A stretch of DNA of 64,000 nucleotides from Calamus simplicifolius. Lineage: Eukaryota; Streptophyta; Magnoliopsida; Arecales; Arecaceae. The position numbers and the translations under genes are program-made. The stretch spans positions 1,336,195-1,400,194 of the forward strand of contig UESW01003833.1 in assembly GCA_900491605.1 (NCBI GenBank). The letters run 5' to 3'. The notes below the pieces were generated by a model that saw only the letters and a program-made list of their open reading frames with translations, searched no databases and was not told the origin of the DNA. This document shows, piece by piece, positions 20,870 to 31,469 of the stretch (within the stretch, counting starts at the first letter, position 1; each line of letters begins with the position of its first letter).

Positions 20870-22512
20870 CACCAGACGTGGGCACTGCCACGGCTCAGGC
20901 CCATCGGACCGCACCAAAAATTAGGCAAGACTATAAATGGCCCAGGTCCGTCGGGCCACACCAAAAACTGAGTTGATCTGGTATGGCTCAGTAATAATTG
21001 GATCATGTCGAGCACAATCCGAAAAAAAAAAAATAGTCCGACCCGACCCTTAACGGCTTTAACTAGACCATACCAGGCACGGCCCGCCATGGACCAGACT
21101 GGCACGACCCAATTATGGCCATTTCTAGCCATTGAAAATGGCTAGAAATAGCTATAAACGACCATATGGAGGGGTTTTGGCCATTTTAACCCTCCAACAT
21201 CCATATATATTTTTGAAAAAAAAAATTAAGACTTTTATAAATAGCCCATTCCTCCCTCATTCTCATCACACCAAACCAACTCTTCTCTCCTTCTCTACCA
21301 CTACTATTTCTCTCTTCTACCAAGTACTCTAGTAATTTAATTTTTAGTTTGCAAGTGTTCTGGCAAGTGGTAAGTGCTCTAGCAAGTGTTCAAGTGCTAC
21401 ACAAGAGGATGTTCTTGTTGATAAGTATAAGAAAAAGGAGGTCACTTCTTGTTGAGAGGCAAGAGCACGAGAGGAAGCTCACAAATCTTGGCTCCATGCC
21501 TTTACCTCTGGTTCTCTCCTCAATTCTTTCTTGTGGTTAGTTTTTATTTTTTTGCATTCATTAATTTAAGATTTTAGATATGGCATCGTATGACGAAAGT
21601 CATTTTGACATGTACCCTTTTTCTGAGGGTAAGAAAACTAATCCCCAACCTCAACCCCAAGTTTTCTCTAGAGCCATTATCAGTGAAGGTCAAACTTTTT
21701 CTCGTAAGAGGACTAGTAATGTTTGAAATAATTTTGATAGAATTATGGTTGATGGAGTCTTCAAAGCAAAATGTATAAAATGTGCAAAACTTTATAGTTG
21801 TAGTAGTACTGGGGGAATTTTATTTACGAAATGATCTTCATTCTGCATATGATGAAGATCAAATAGAAAATCTAGATGTATTAGCTTAGTGGAAGAGTGT
21901 TAGAAATGAATATCCTATTATGTCTACCATTGCACGTAATATTTTAGCTGTGCCGATAACCACAGTAGCATCGGAATCCGCTTTCAGTGCAAGTCGGACG
22001 AAAAGAGAAGTAGGATGACTAGTGAGATGGTTGAAATGCTTCTCTACTTTAAAGATTAGTTGGATGCTAAGGTGAGGCTTCAAGATAAAGGTGGATATGA
22101 CTTAACCAACGAAGATGATAATGACACAAACACTACTGATGAGTGAGTCATCTCTATTTTTATAATTCTATATTTTTATTTTTTTAATTATTAAAGTGAG
22201 TCATCTTTATTTTTTTCTTCTTTCTTATTGTATTCTGGAGGTCAGGTCTAGTCCCCCTCCTTTCATGTACTATTTTAATTTTAAATTAATAAACTGGTAG
22301 AGGTCTATGTTAAACCTCCTATCATTAAGTTGGCTTCATATTAATAAATCTTTTTATTTTTAATAATTTTTTAATTTATTAAAAAAAGTTTTACTTAAAT
22401 TTTTTTATCAGGCCCCTATGGACCATGCCAGGCTGGCACGGCCCAGGATTGATCCGCGGGCCAAAATATTCAAGCCCGGCATGGCATGGTTTAATGGGCC
22501 GTGCTTAGCACT
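20870..22512 (+). mobile_element. Degenerate hAT-family transposon
   Basis: The core encodes hAT transposase pieces (21580-22145). It is flanked on both sides by GC-rich subterminal words (GGCACGGCCC, GGCCCATCGG, GGCCGTGC at about 20880-21110 and 22418-22505). The likely outer end on the right, read inward, is CAGTGCTAAGCACGGCCCAT. I could not fix the left end or an 8-bp duplication, so the boundaries are approximate. Confidence 0.65.
21580..22145 (+). pseudogene. hAT transposase remnant (BED finger start and dimerisation end)
   Basis: Starts with ATG at 21580, MASYDESHFDMYPFSEGKK. After a TGA comes a BED-finger-like segment, NNFDRIMVDGVFKAKCIKCAKLYS. The whole catalytic middle is deleted. 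From about 21850 the hAT C-terminal dimerisation domain appears: ENLDVLA, a stop, then WKSVRNEYPIMSTIARNILAVP and TTVASESAFSASR. This is an internal deletion derivative that cannot make transposase. Confidence 0.82.
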
Positions 22513-22814
22513 GTGGACTGACCCTCTCTTCCTCTCCCTTCCAACCTTCTCCACTAACTGACCCCCTCTTTCCCTCCTCTCTTTCTATCTCTTCCTCCCT
22601 TCTCTACTAATCTCTTTTTTCTCTCTCAATATGTTTATATATATATATTCAAATGCAACTAAATTCAAGATGTAATTGCTTTTCTTGCCTTTAGATACAT
22701 ATGATTGTAGAATCATCTCATTTTTTTTTATTCTTAAATTTTGTTAACTATATAGATGGAAATTAAGATAGAGAAGATGACTAGATTTAGATATAACTAC
22801 ATTCAAATATAATC

Positions 22815-22815
<1 letters not shown>

Positions 22816-22857
<42 letters not shown>

Positions 22858-22871
22858 CGCGCGCGCGCGCG

Positions 22872-22921
<50 letters not shown>
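22816..22921. repeat. Compound (TA)n(TG)n(CG)n(TA)n microsatellite
   Basis: About 14 TA units, then 5 TG, then about 7 CG (GCGCGCGCGCGCGCGC), then about 24 TA, read directly from the sequence. Confidence 0.95.
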
Positions 22922-22923
<2 letters not shown>

Positions 22924-22929
22924 TGTTTA

Positions 22930-24400
22930 CTGGCAATTTGTTGTATTCATAGCATGTAATTTTTAATCATAGGCTAACATGTTGGTATGGCTCATTAGCA
23001 TTACAATGTTTGGACCAGCTGCTCATGTGTGTAATTGTTATTTCTGTATATGCTAGACCCAGGTATAGCATGTGATGGCCTGTCACAAGTTAGAAAAATG
23101 TTTATAAGTCCAATACTAAAAAGTTGATGTCATCGTATTTGACTCTGTTAATAATGGTCATAAATCTTTTTTTTTAAATTAAAGCTGAATAGAATTGCTA
23201 TTTTAAAAACTACATTTATTAAATAAATACCTTAACCTGTTCGCTAGCATATTCACTGCATGCTAATATTATTTTAGCAGTTATAATTGTTGATTAATTG
23301 CTATGAAATATCATTTTATTTTTAAGGCTAAACTACATTATTAAATTTTGAACTTAGAAGGCTGTGTCACTTTGATTTTTGAATTTCAAAAAGTTACAAA
23401 AATAATTCTTAACTTTTCATTTTTTTGTTACACTTTGATCTCTACTGTTAAACAAAAAAAATATCATTTGACTTGTCTTACGTGATATCACACGACATAC
23501 AGGTATCAAATTTAAAATTTATTACCAATCCATTAATTCATTAACCCATTAACCTAATATCCAATAATCTGTCAACATACAATTCTGCTCAAATCCTGAT
23601 CAGAGATCCATACTAAGATATGGTTATTTCCTAAGGGCCTATGATTTTCAGCTGCTTTATGGGCGATATGAATCATGGTTTTTAGTACGCTTTGGTCTTG
23701 CCCCACTAATGTTCTCCAATTTGGTATTTTCTCTTTTCTCGTCTCCTCTCTCTGTCTCACTACACTCCCACACAAACAATTATACAGTTTTCATATTTGA
23801 AAATTTATTTTAAAATTGGAATAATGAAAGCATGCCGATATGCTAGATCTAAAGATTTCATACTTAACTGGTTAGACTTTGTAATATAACAATCATCTTT
23901 TCTTTAGAGCATATCTACAATAATTACCAAAAAAATCATCAAAAAATTGAAAATTCTAGTGAAATCCTATGAATAATTATTCTTTTTCCCCTTCTTCATG
24001 GATTTACTAAGTGAAGGGTATGTTACTGTAGACTAGTTTGCAAACCCACACTGCTAAACACCAGCATTGATACATGTCATGTCAAGTCCTCCAACAACAT
24101 ATTTGTGGTTTTGGATGATTTATGTAGGATATATTTATTGAAAGTTCCCATAAGATGCATCTTGCTAGATTTTAGAGAACAGAACATGTTTCTGTTGCTC
24201 GTTTCCACAGCACTATCAGCTCAATACATACATAAAACAGAGCACAACTACTAGTCTTGTTTGTGAAGTTCAACATGTTTCAATCAGTGGCCCAAACTGT
24301 AATTCAACAACTGATCAGAGGACTTGCTCTGAAAAGATGTTTTAAATTTGACTCCATGAACATCTCTAGAATGATGTAAATTTCACATGCTTTTCATATC
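22930..24400. other. AT-rich spacer or intron without recognised gene
   Basis: No supported gene. A stretch at about 23320-23500 (TTGAATTTCAAAAAGTTACAAAA and neighbours) looks like a dispersed plant repeat but was not classified. The end of this stretch (TATCTTGATGCAG at 24397-24409) makes a plausible splice acceptor for the exon that follows. Confidence 0.4.
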
Positions 24401-24424
24401 TTGATGCAGATCGGTTGATAGAAA

Positions 24425-24954
24425 ATGGTTTGCGCTTCTTCCAAGATACAAGCAAGGTCCGGAAGCTTGCAAGAGGTGGTCAAGCAAAGCAAACAGGGGA
24501 AAGCAAATGGATTAGAAGAATTGCCTATCCCAAAGGATGGTGGAAACAGGCTGGCTAGAAGGATCAAGGCATCATCCCCGAGGGAGGAACCTGGAAGAGA
24601 TGTCAAGGCACAAATCAAGCCCACAAATTCCAAATCCATAGACATTGAAGAGCCACATTGTAGTTCAAATCCAGGAAATGAGCTTGCAAAGATGGAACAA
24701 TTAATGCATGGGAGTTGTTGGCTGGCATAGAAGAAGGTAAAGAACTAGAGCAGCAGCAGCAACATAACGTGGAGAGTTCTAACATCGATAATGCTAAAGA
24801 TTTCTTTGTAGTCAGTGGCTCGACACTGTCGACAAACTTCAATTTGATCAAAGATAGCAGTGATGGTGTGGTCACACCGACTAGAAGCATGTGCTCCTTA
24901 GAGGATTATGATGCAATAATGGCAGGAAACCACTCACTGAAGGAAGGAAAGTAG
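24425..24954 (+). CDS. First fragment of the split host gene (two overlapping frames)
   Basis: Two open frames, 24425-24730 and 24715-24954, overlap by a frameshift near 24705. The first ends NELAKMEQLMHGSCWLA, and the sense continues as LLAGIEEGKELEQQQQH in the second. The composition is low-complexity Lys/Ser/Glu, so no domain can be named. The sequence stays open in frame beyond the TAG at 24952 up to element C (AIESSRNKDTLTSTGSE). Confidence 0.45.
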
Positions 24955-25007
24955 GCCATTGAAAGTTCTAGGAACAAAGATACTCTAACTTCTACAGGTT
25001 CAGAGAG

Positions 25008-25896
25008 TGTTATCACCATACTACCTTCTTTGAGCATCAGGTAAAAATCCGAAGTCCGATGGAGACTAGTGAGAATGGGCTACGAATCCTTCGATGCCTA
25101 CACCTCATAAGAGAATCCTGCAAAAAGTCCACGCGAACCAATTGTTCCGGTAAGGACCCTTCAATGCTCAAATGAGTGGTTTGGTAAACAGTCGTGAATC
25201 TTAGAAAAGAGAAGTGAATGAATTCGAATCCCCTTTCTTGTCATGAGTGAAGGTTCTTATACCTCATCGGGAGTCCCTCTTACTACTTTTTTGGATCGTC
25301 GTTAATCCCGAGGTCCTGTGGTTTTGTGTGGGTTAGGTGGCAGGACGGACAGTAACAGAAGGTGTCCGCCATATGGGCCTATCAGAGCTAGTAGGCCATC
25401 CCTCTGTCTGATGCAAGCGGTTGGTGCTAGTTAGTGGCCAGGCCTTTGTCAGGCACAGCGCCATAGGTGGTGATTAGGCCAGGTCTTGTCGAGCAAGCGC
25501 CATAGTTGGTAGGTGGGCCACATGGGGCCGTAGACGATAGGTGGGCTACGTGGAGCCATAGGCAGTAGGTAGGCCACGTGAGACCGTAGGCGATATGTAG
25601 GCCACATGCAGCTGCAGGCGACTAACGGGCAGACCTTGTGGTGCATGGGGCTGCCTAGGAGTCGGGGCCAACTAGGAAGGGCCAGAGCGACTAGAGGCTG
25701 GTGATCACCTTGGAGCTAGGGCCGTCTAGGAGTCGGGGCCGACTAGGAGGAGCCAGACTGACTAGAGGCTGACGGCTGCCTTGGAGTCGGGGCTGCCTAG
25801 GAGTCAGGGCTGACTAGGAAAAGCCGAACTGACCATTTGCCTCTAAGTGGCCTCATTAGCCATGTCGACTTTCACGTGGCTACATCAGCAACATCA
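25008..25896 (-). repeat. 3' LTR of gypsy element C
   Basis: About 889 bp, the same ends and internal repeat families as the copy at 33137-34034 but with many substitutions and small indels. The GC-rich sequence creates spurious open frames on both strands. Confidence 0.9.
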
Positions 25897-26768
25897 GATG
25901 CCCCCGCTCCTGAGCTTGACCACGTGCTCCACGCACGCCAAGAGAAAGGAGCGTAGGGCCTTCCTTCACCATCAAGTTTCACGCATCATTAATCATCGAA
26001 GGCGGGCACGTGCCTTCCAAAAGGTGGCAGAATCTCGAGCCTGGGAAGCGGCTATGGCCGACAAGCTTCGGACTGCCAAGGAGGGAAATCGCCACTTGGA
26101 GGCGCATCTCAAGGAGGCCGAAGGGAAGGCGGGAGCTGAGTTTGATAGGGCGTGGGCGGCCGAAGCCAAGCTGGCAGAGGCCATGGTGAGGCTGAGGCTT
26201 ATGGAGGAAAATTAGAGGATGTGGTGCTTAAGTTAGAAGATGACGAAGAGCGGGCCAACAAGGCAAAGGCGGATGCTCGGGCCGCCGAAGAAAAGTTGGC
26301 CCTCGTAGAGTCAGATGTTCGAGCCGCTGAAGCAAGGATGGCCTATGCTGAGCTCTGGTCCAACGACTTCGAAGAGCGCACCGAGAGGGCTGAGGTTGAG
26401 GCTCGTACTACCAAAGAAAGGGCCGATAGAGCGGAGGTTGAGGCCCAGGTCGCTAAGGAGAAGATGGCTGACACCGAGAAGCGGGCCGATAGGCGGAGGC
26501 TAAGGATCGGGCCACTAAGGATAAGGTGGCCGACGCCGAGACTCGAGCCCAATACGCCGTGGAGCAATTCAAAAGCTCCTCAGCCTTTGACAGAGAGGTG
26601 GAAGAGACTGCTCTTGACGATTTCTTCAAGGGCTTCGAGATTTGCAAAGGTAGGGTCTCCCGGGCTTTTAACCTCGACAGACTTGACGACATCCAACTTG
26701 GAGACCCAAACGAAGTGGAGCCAGCAGAGGATGAAGCCGCCGAGGGGCCAGGGACTGCCAAGCCATAG
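25897..26768 (+). pseudogene. Antisense coiled-coil ORF of gypsy element C
   Basis: Reads opposite to gag-pol. Three frames join in order: to 26213 (ARAFQKVAESRAWEAAMADK, LKEAEGKAGAEFDRAWAAEA), 26215-26490 (LEDVVLKLEDDEERANKAKA, AEVEARTTKERADRAEVEAQ), and 26526-26768 (ADAETRAQYAVEQFKSSSAF, ETALDDFFKGFEICKGRVSR). The Ala/Glu/Lys heptad-rich body ending in a (V/L)DDFFKGFEICK block is the pattern of the extra antisense ORFs of plant Tat elements. Two frameshifts make it a remnant. Its function is unknown for the lineage. Annotators often call such ORFs separate host genes. Confidence 0.7.
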
Positions 26769-27004
26769 ACTTTCATAATTTTGGCTGTTTTTCTTTTCTT
26801 TTTCTTTTTGTATTAGCTTTTTGTTATGCTCTTATTTTTTCTACGTTGTGCCTCGACTCCGATCTTTTGTTTTAGCGGGTAACGTCCGCGATTTGCTTTG
26901 GGAGCCGATGACTTAGCCTGAGACTCAGGCGAGTCCTCGGTACCTCGAATGTTTGTTGAACCGACTTTAGGACGCTGATGTTGGCTAAAGGCCGCTGAGA
27001 CGAG

Positions 27005-27590
27005 CATCTTAAAACCCCCTCGGGAGCCGCCTAGGCTGCTAGGGTCCTTTTTCTTCATGACCGCCTCGGGGGTTTCTTCGGCCAGCCCGAGTGGTGACCT
27101 AAGAGCTGCCTAGGCCGCCAGGGTCCTTTTTCTTTATGACCACCTTGGGGTTTTCTTCGGTAGGCCCGAGTGGTGACCTGAGAGCCGCCTAGACCGCCAA
27201 GGTCCTTTTCTTCATGACTGCCTCAGAGGTTTCTTCGGCCGGTCCGAGTGGTGACCTAAGGCCGCCTAGGTCGCCAGGGTCTTTTTTCTTCATGATTGCC
27301 TTGGGGGTTTCTTCGGCTGGTCCGAGTGGTGACCTGAGAACTGCCTAAGTGACCAGGATCCTTTTTCTTCATGACAGCCTTGGAGGTTTCTTCGATTAAC
27401 CCGAGTGGTGACCTGAGAGCCGCCTAGGCCGCTAGGGTCCTTTTTCTTCATGATCGCCTTGGGGGTTTCTTCGGCCGGTCCGAGTGGTGATCTGAGAGCT
27501 ACCTAGGCCGCCAGAGTCCTTTTCTTCATGATCGCCTCAGGGTTTCTTTGGCCGGCCCGAGTGGTGACCTAAGAGCTGCCTTCAGCTCGA
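27005..27590. repeat. 79-bp tandem array in gypsy element C
   Basis: About seven units with CCTAGG anchors at about 27030, 27110, 27189, 27266, 27345, 27424 and 27503 (period 77-80). Typical unit words are GCCGCCTAGGCCGCCAGGGT, CCTTTTTCTTCATGA and TTTCTTCGGCCGG. It lies between pol and the antisense ORF, the hypervariable 3' region where Tat elements keep tandem repeats. Confidence 0.9.
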
Positions 27591-27894
27591 GCAATGAGTC
27601 AGTTGAGAGGGCGAAGTGTCGAAGGTTTTCTTTATTTTCATCAACTAAGTGCATACATTATTGGTAGTATCGGTGGAAATTGTCTGCGTTTCAAGTGTGG
27701 AAGATAGACTTCCTGTGTAGCCTCTCGAGTCGATACGCTCCTCGGTGAAGTGCTTCCATCACCCGATAGGGCCCCTCCCAATTTGAAAATAGTTTGCTGC
27801 CTTTCGTTGGCTTAGATACCTCGGAGCGCCTGAGGACCAAATTTCTTGGACAAAAAGTCTTGGGGCGGACCTAAGCATTGTAATATTTGGTGGC

Positions 27895-28948
27895 TCATTG
27901 ATGGAACGCCACCATTCTAAGTCTTGCTCGATCATACACTTTGTCGATAAGGTCAAGACCGGCTCTCAGCTGATTAGGGTTATTTTCTTCGCTATATGAC
28001 TCTACCCTTGGGCATGGAAGGCCGATATCCATAGGGATGACTGCTTTCGATCCAAAGATGAGACTGAATGGGATCTCGCCCGTTGGGGTCCTTGGAGTAG
28101 TATGGTATGCCCACAGTATGCTCAGAAGCTCCTCCATCAATCTACCCTTGAATTCATCTAGTTGGGTCCTGAGCCCCCGAAGAATAGTTCGATTCATAAC
28201 CTCGACCTCTCCATTGGTTTGCAGATGGCTGACGGAAGTGAATCGGTGGTTGATACCCAGCTCGACGCAGAACTCCTTGAAGGATGCGTTGTCAAATTAC
28301 CGGCCATTATCAGTAATGAGAGTATGTGGGAGCCCGAAGAGGCAGATGATGGACTTCCAAAAAAGAACCTCACTTTGCTCTCGGTAATTTTGGCTAGCTC
28401 CTCAACTTCAACCCACTTGGTGATATAGTCGATAGCAATGAGTACAAATTTTTGTTGGCCCGAGGCTGGGACGAACGGTCCAAGGATGTCTATCCCTATT
28501 GAGCGAAGGGCCATGGGGTTGAGAGTAGACTCAGTTGGGAGGCCGGCTGCCATTGGATGTGGGAGTGCTGCTGGCAACTGTCACACTTCTGTACCAACTC
28601 AGCAACGTCCTTCCGCATGGTGAGCCAATAATATCCCCAGCGAAGAGCTTTATACGCCGATGATCTACCCTCCAGGTGGTTTTCACATATGCCTTCATGG
28701 ATCTCTCGAAGGATATAATCGGTATCTGCAGGACTAACACATTTAAGAAGATGGTAGGAGAAAGACCTCTTGTACAACTGTCTGTCAAATATCACGAACT
28801 TGGAAGCTCTCCACTTGAGCAATTTGGCCTCCACGTGATCGACGAAAAGGGTGCCATCAGTGAGATAACGGATGTAGGCATCGATCCATGTTAGCTCTTG
28901 TGCGACTGGCAGGGCTTTCTCCTGGACCTCGATGCTTGGGGCTTCCAA
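27895..28948 (-). pseudogene. Integrase of gypsy element C
   Basis: 28496-28948 holds the H2C2 zinc domain (HEGICENHLEGRSSAYKALR, then CDSCQQHSH). The catalytic core runs 28194-28577 (SIGIDILGPFVPASGQQKFV, DYITKWVEVEELAKI). A frameshift near 28380 moves the FGLPHTLITDNG and SHPQTNGEVEVMNRTILRGL parts into other frames. 27895-28197 carries the core end (LLSILWAYHTTPRTPTGEIPF). The remaining C-terminal domain can be followed to about 27660. The core is recognisable but not translatable as one protein. Confidence 0.88.
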
Positions 28949-28989
28949 GTGCTCGATATAGGCTCTCCCAAAGTGTCGCTCGTTGAGGT

Positions 28990-29370
28990 GGCCAACTAGG
29001 ACAGGGCGTCAGCCCTGGCATTCTCATCCCTGGGGACATAACTTATGGTAAAGTTTGTTAGCGAAGAGGTTTGCGATCGCACCTTATTCAGATACCGAGA
29101 TATGATAGGATCCCGGGCCTCATATTCTTCAGTAATCTATTCCGAAACAAGTTGGGAGTTGGTGAAGGCCCTGAGGCGTTTCACACCAAACTCCCGGGCA
29201 AGCCTGATTCCCACCAGGATCGCCTCATACTCGGCTTGGTTATTCGTAGCCTTGAAGAGAAATCGAAGAGCATACTCTACCGTCATGCCCTCTAGGCTTG
29301 CCAGAATGAGGTCAGCTTTGCTTCTTTGGGAATTCGAGGCACCGTCCATGTGGAGGATTCAGGTCTCCTC
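28990..29370 (-). pseudogene. Second (archaeal-type) RNase H domain of gypsy element C
   Basis: After the first RNase H, a second one can be read: MDGASNSQRSKADLILASLE, FLFKATNNQAEYEAILVGIR (with the AEYEA catalytic Glu), LRAFTNSQLVSE, a TAG, then SYVPRDENARADALS and a second TAG before LATSTS. The TNNQAEYEA and RADALS words are typical of the additional RNase H of plant Tat elements. The position where the second catalytic Asp is expected reads Asn (TNSQLV). It has two in-frame stops. Confidence 0.82.
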
Positions 29371-29487
29371 CATTCCCTTGAGTTAAACATCTGGGTGCAC
29401 CATGGGTGGCTGCTCCTCTCATTCTTCTGCCCAGGTGCACTCGACCAAGATGTTGGCCAAGACCTTGGACTTCATGGTTGACCTTGG

Positions 29488-29967
29488 CTAGAATGAGAGG
29501 TCGAATTCCCCTAGCTTAACCATCCACTTAGCCAAGCGATTGAAAGTGTCAGGACAATATAGGATTGTTTTAAGTGGCTGGTCCACAATTGGGTGGGCTT
29601 GGAGGTATAGCCTTAGGCACTGAGTAGATATTATTAGTGCAAAAATAACCTTTTCAATTTTGAAGTACCTAATCTCTGCGTCATGAAGCACCTTGCTCGT
29701 GTAGTATACCGGCCTTTGCATTCCATCAGGGTCTGTACGAATAAGGATGGAGCTTACCACCTTGGAGGATGTAGTGAGGTAGAGGAAGAGCTTGTCTCCC
29801 TTCTTTGTCTTGGATAGCAAGGGAGGCATCGACAGGAAGACCTTCAACCCCTCGAAGGCCGCTTGACACTCCTCCATCCACTCAAAATTGTTCATCTTGC
29901 GCAAGGCTTTGAAGAAGGGCAGACATCTCTCGGCTGACTTTGACAAGAAGTGGCTTAGAGTCGCCAC
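29488..29967 (-). CDS. Ty3-type RNase H / connection domain of gypsy element C
   Basis: Open 159-codon stretch directly after RT: LSHFLSKSAERCLPFFKALR, FEWMEECQAAFEGLKVFLS and KLFLYLTTSSKVVSSILIR. Then come MQRPVYYTSKVLHDAEIRY, KIEKVIFALIISTQCLRLYL and LAKWMVKLGEFDLSF. This is the standard RNase H-like domain of gypsy pol. The first catalytic position reads Thr (YLTTSS) rather than the usual Asp, so this copy is probably inactive. Confidence 0.85.
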   Translation of the reverse strand: MATLSHFLSKSAERCLPFFKALRKMNNFEWMEECQAAFEGLKVFLSMPPLLSKTKKGDKLFLYLTTSSKVVSSILIRTDPDGMQRPVYYTSKVLHDAEIRYFKIEKVIFALIISTQCLRLYLQAHPIVDQPLKTILYCPDTFNRLAKWMVKLGEFDLSF

Positions 29968-29969
29968 CC

Positions 29970-30780
29970 TCTTTGTAAGCCGCTACACCTTCTTACTAGT
30001 CAGCAACCTTATATCCAGGATAGCTTTGATTTTCTCTGGGTTTGCCTTGATCCCTTGTTGTGTCACCATGAAACCCAAGAACTTCCCTGCCATGACTCCG
30101 AATGCACACTTTCGTGGGTTTAGCTTCACCCAGTGGCGACGAAGGTTGTTAAAGGTTTCCTCTAAATTGGAGATGTGGTGAGTGGCATAGGCACTTTTTG
30201 TCAGCATATCATCCACGTAAACTTTCATGTTCCATCCGATCTGGTCCTTGAAGACCTTATTCATCAATCTTTGGTAGGTAGCCCCTGCATTCTTTAAACG
30301 GAATGGCATTATCTTGTAACAATAAATACCTTTCTCAGTGATGAAAGATGTATTTTGTTCATCTTTTGGGTCCATCATGATCTGATTGTACCCTAAAAAA
30401 GCATCCATGAAGCTGAGGAGCTCATGACCAGATGTGGCATCGACCAGCTGGTCTATCCGAGGCAGTAGAAAGCTATCCTTGGGGCATGCTCGGTTGAGGC
30501 TGGTGAAGTCGATGCAGATCCTCCAGCTCCCACTGGCCTTGAGGACCATGAGCACGTTGGATAGCCAAACTGGGTAGTGCGCCTCCCGTATGTGATCGGC
30601 GGCCAGAAACTTGTCAACTTCTTCATCGATAGCCCTTTGCCACTCCAGGGTGAAGCTCCTCTTCTTCTGACGAATCGGCTGATACCCTGAGGCGACATTA
30701 AGTTTGTGTGATTACTTCTGGAGGTATCCCTAGCATGTCCGATGGAGACCAGGAAAAAATGTCCAAATTGGCCCGCAAGA
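29970..30780 (-). pseudogene. Reverse transcriptase of gypsy element C
   Basis: The longest open part is 29983-30555. Motifs in order: NLDIFSWSPSDMLGI (about 30770), KLNVASGYQPIRQKKRSF, EWQRAIDEEVDKFLAADHI, YPVWLSNVLMVLKASGSWR, DFTSLNRACPKDSFLLPRID, FMDAFLGYNQI (first Asp), FRLKNAGATYQRLMNKVF, and the catalytic box YVDDMLTKS. A frameshift at about 30712 separates the first motif from the rest. Otherwise RT is nearly full length and typical of plant Ty3/gypsy. Confidence 0.9.
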
Positions 30781-30804
30781 AAGTAAGAAGTTGGTTTTTT
30801 GTCT

Positions 30805-31461
30805 CTACAGGAAGGAGCTCGCTGACCTGTACCATTTTTTTGGGTCGTCTCTCAATGGGAAGGCTAGTAGATGCACGGCCAGTTCCCCTCTTCTCTCCGA
30901 CTCCCTAGGATCAAGAGACTCTGGGGTTGGTGAAGCCGGTGAAGCGACAGCTTCATGGGGGCTGGGAGTCATGTTGTAGCATAAACGCGCCGAACTCGGC
31001 TCCCCGTGCATCTCACTGATTCCGTTGTTGGTAGAAAATCTGATGAGAAGGTGCTTGATCAAGATGATGATGTTGAGAAGGTTTAGACTGGGTTGTCCGA
31101 GTATGATATTGTAGGTCAGGGGCACCCGAATGACTAGAAATCTGATGATGATGGTACTTTGATAGGGCGGAGTCCCTGCCATGATCGAAAGGGTGATCTT
31201 GCCCTGCACTCGCAGGGAGTCTCCTATATATCCAATGAGGGGTGTTGCTACAGGTTGGAGAGAGTCAAGAGGTATGTTCATCCGAATAAAGGCATCGTAA
31301 GAAAGGATATCAGCTGGACTTCCACTATCAATCAGGATTCTCTTTATAGGGTATTTAGCGATTGTCATGGACACGACAATGCTATCATCACCCAGGTTAC
31401 TCACCCTTCCTAGATCCCTTTTAGAAAAGGAATTATATTTTCTATCCCCTTCTCCCCACAT
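30805..31461 (-). CDS. Aspartic protease segment of gypsy element C
   Basis: Open 218-codon stretch. It has the retropepsin-like active site RILIDSGSPADILSYDAF (about residue 45), then TPLIGYIGDSLRVQGKI and YNIILGQPSLNLLNI, and the tail RFSTNNGISEMHGE, all in the order of plant gypsy proteases. The first Asp-Ser-Gly triad is intact. The ATG at the 5' side is an internal methionine. The downstream link to RT (NLDIFSWSPSDMLGIPPEV) is in another frame. Confidence 0.85.
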   Translation of the reverse strand: MWGEGDRKYNSFSKRDLGRVSNLGDDSIVVSMTIAKYPIKRILIDSGSPADILSYDAFIRMNIPLDSLQPVATPLIGYIGDSLRVQGKITLSIMAGTPPYQSTIIIRFLVIRVPLTYNIILGQPSLNLLNIIILIKHLLIRFSTNNGISEMHGEPSSARLCYNMTPSPHEAVASPASPTPESLDPRESERRGELAVHLLAFPLRDDPKKWYRSASSFL

Positions 31462-31469
31462 GACCTCTT

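Noticed and set aside
20485..21132. Several overlapping open frames near the CA repeat
   Set aside because: They read through (CA)n, giving runs of CVCV, and through GC-rich hAT subterminal repeats; no coding signal.
23572..23775. 67-codon minus-strand frame
   Set aside because: Protein-like composition but no recognisable domain and no neighbouring exon; not enough to call a gene.
27005..27590. Regular 79-bp repeats resembling a CRISPR array
   Set aside because: Units are contiguous near-copies without distinct spacers, in a plant retrotransposon; it is a tandem array.
28037..29386. Plus-strand open frames opposite the integrase and RNase H of element C
   Set aside because: Shadows of the real minus-strand pol domains.
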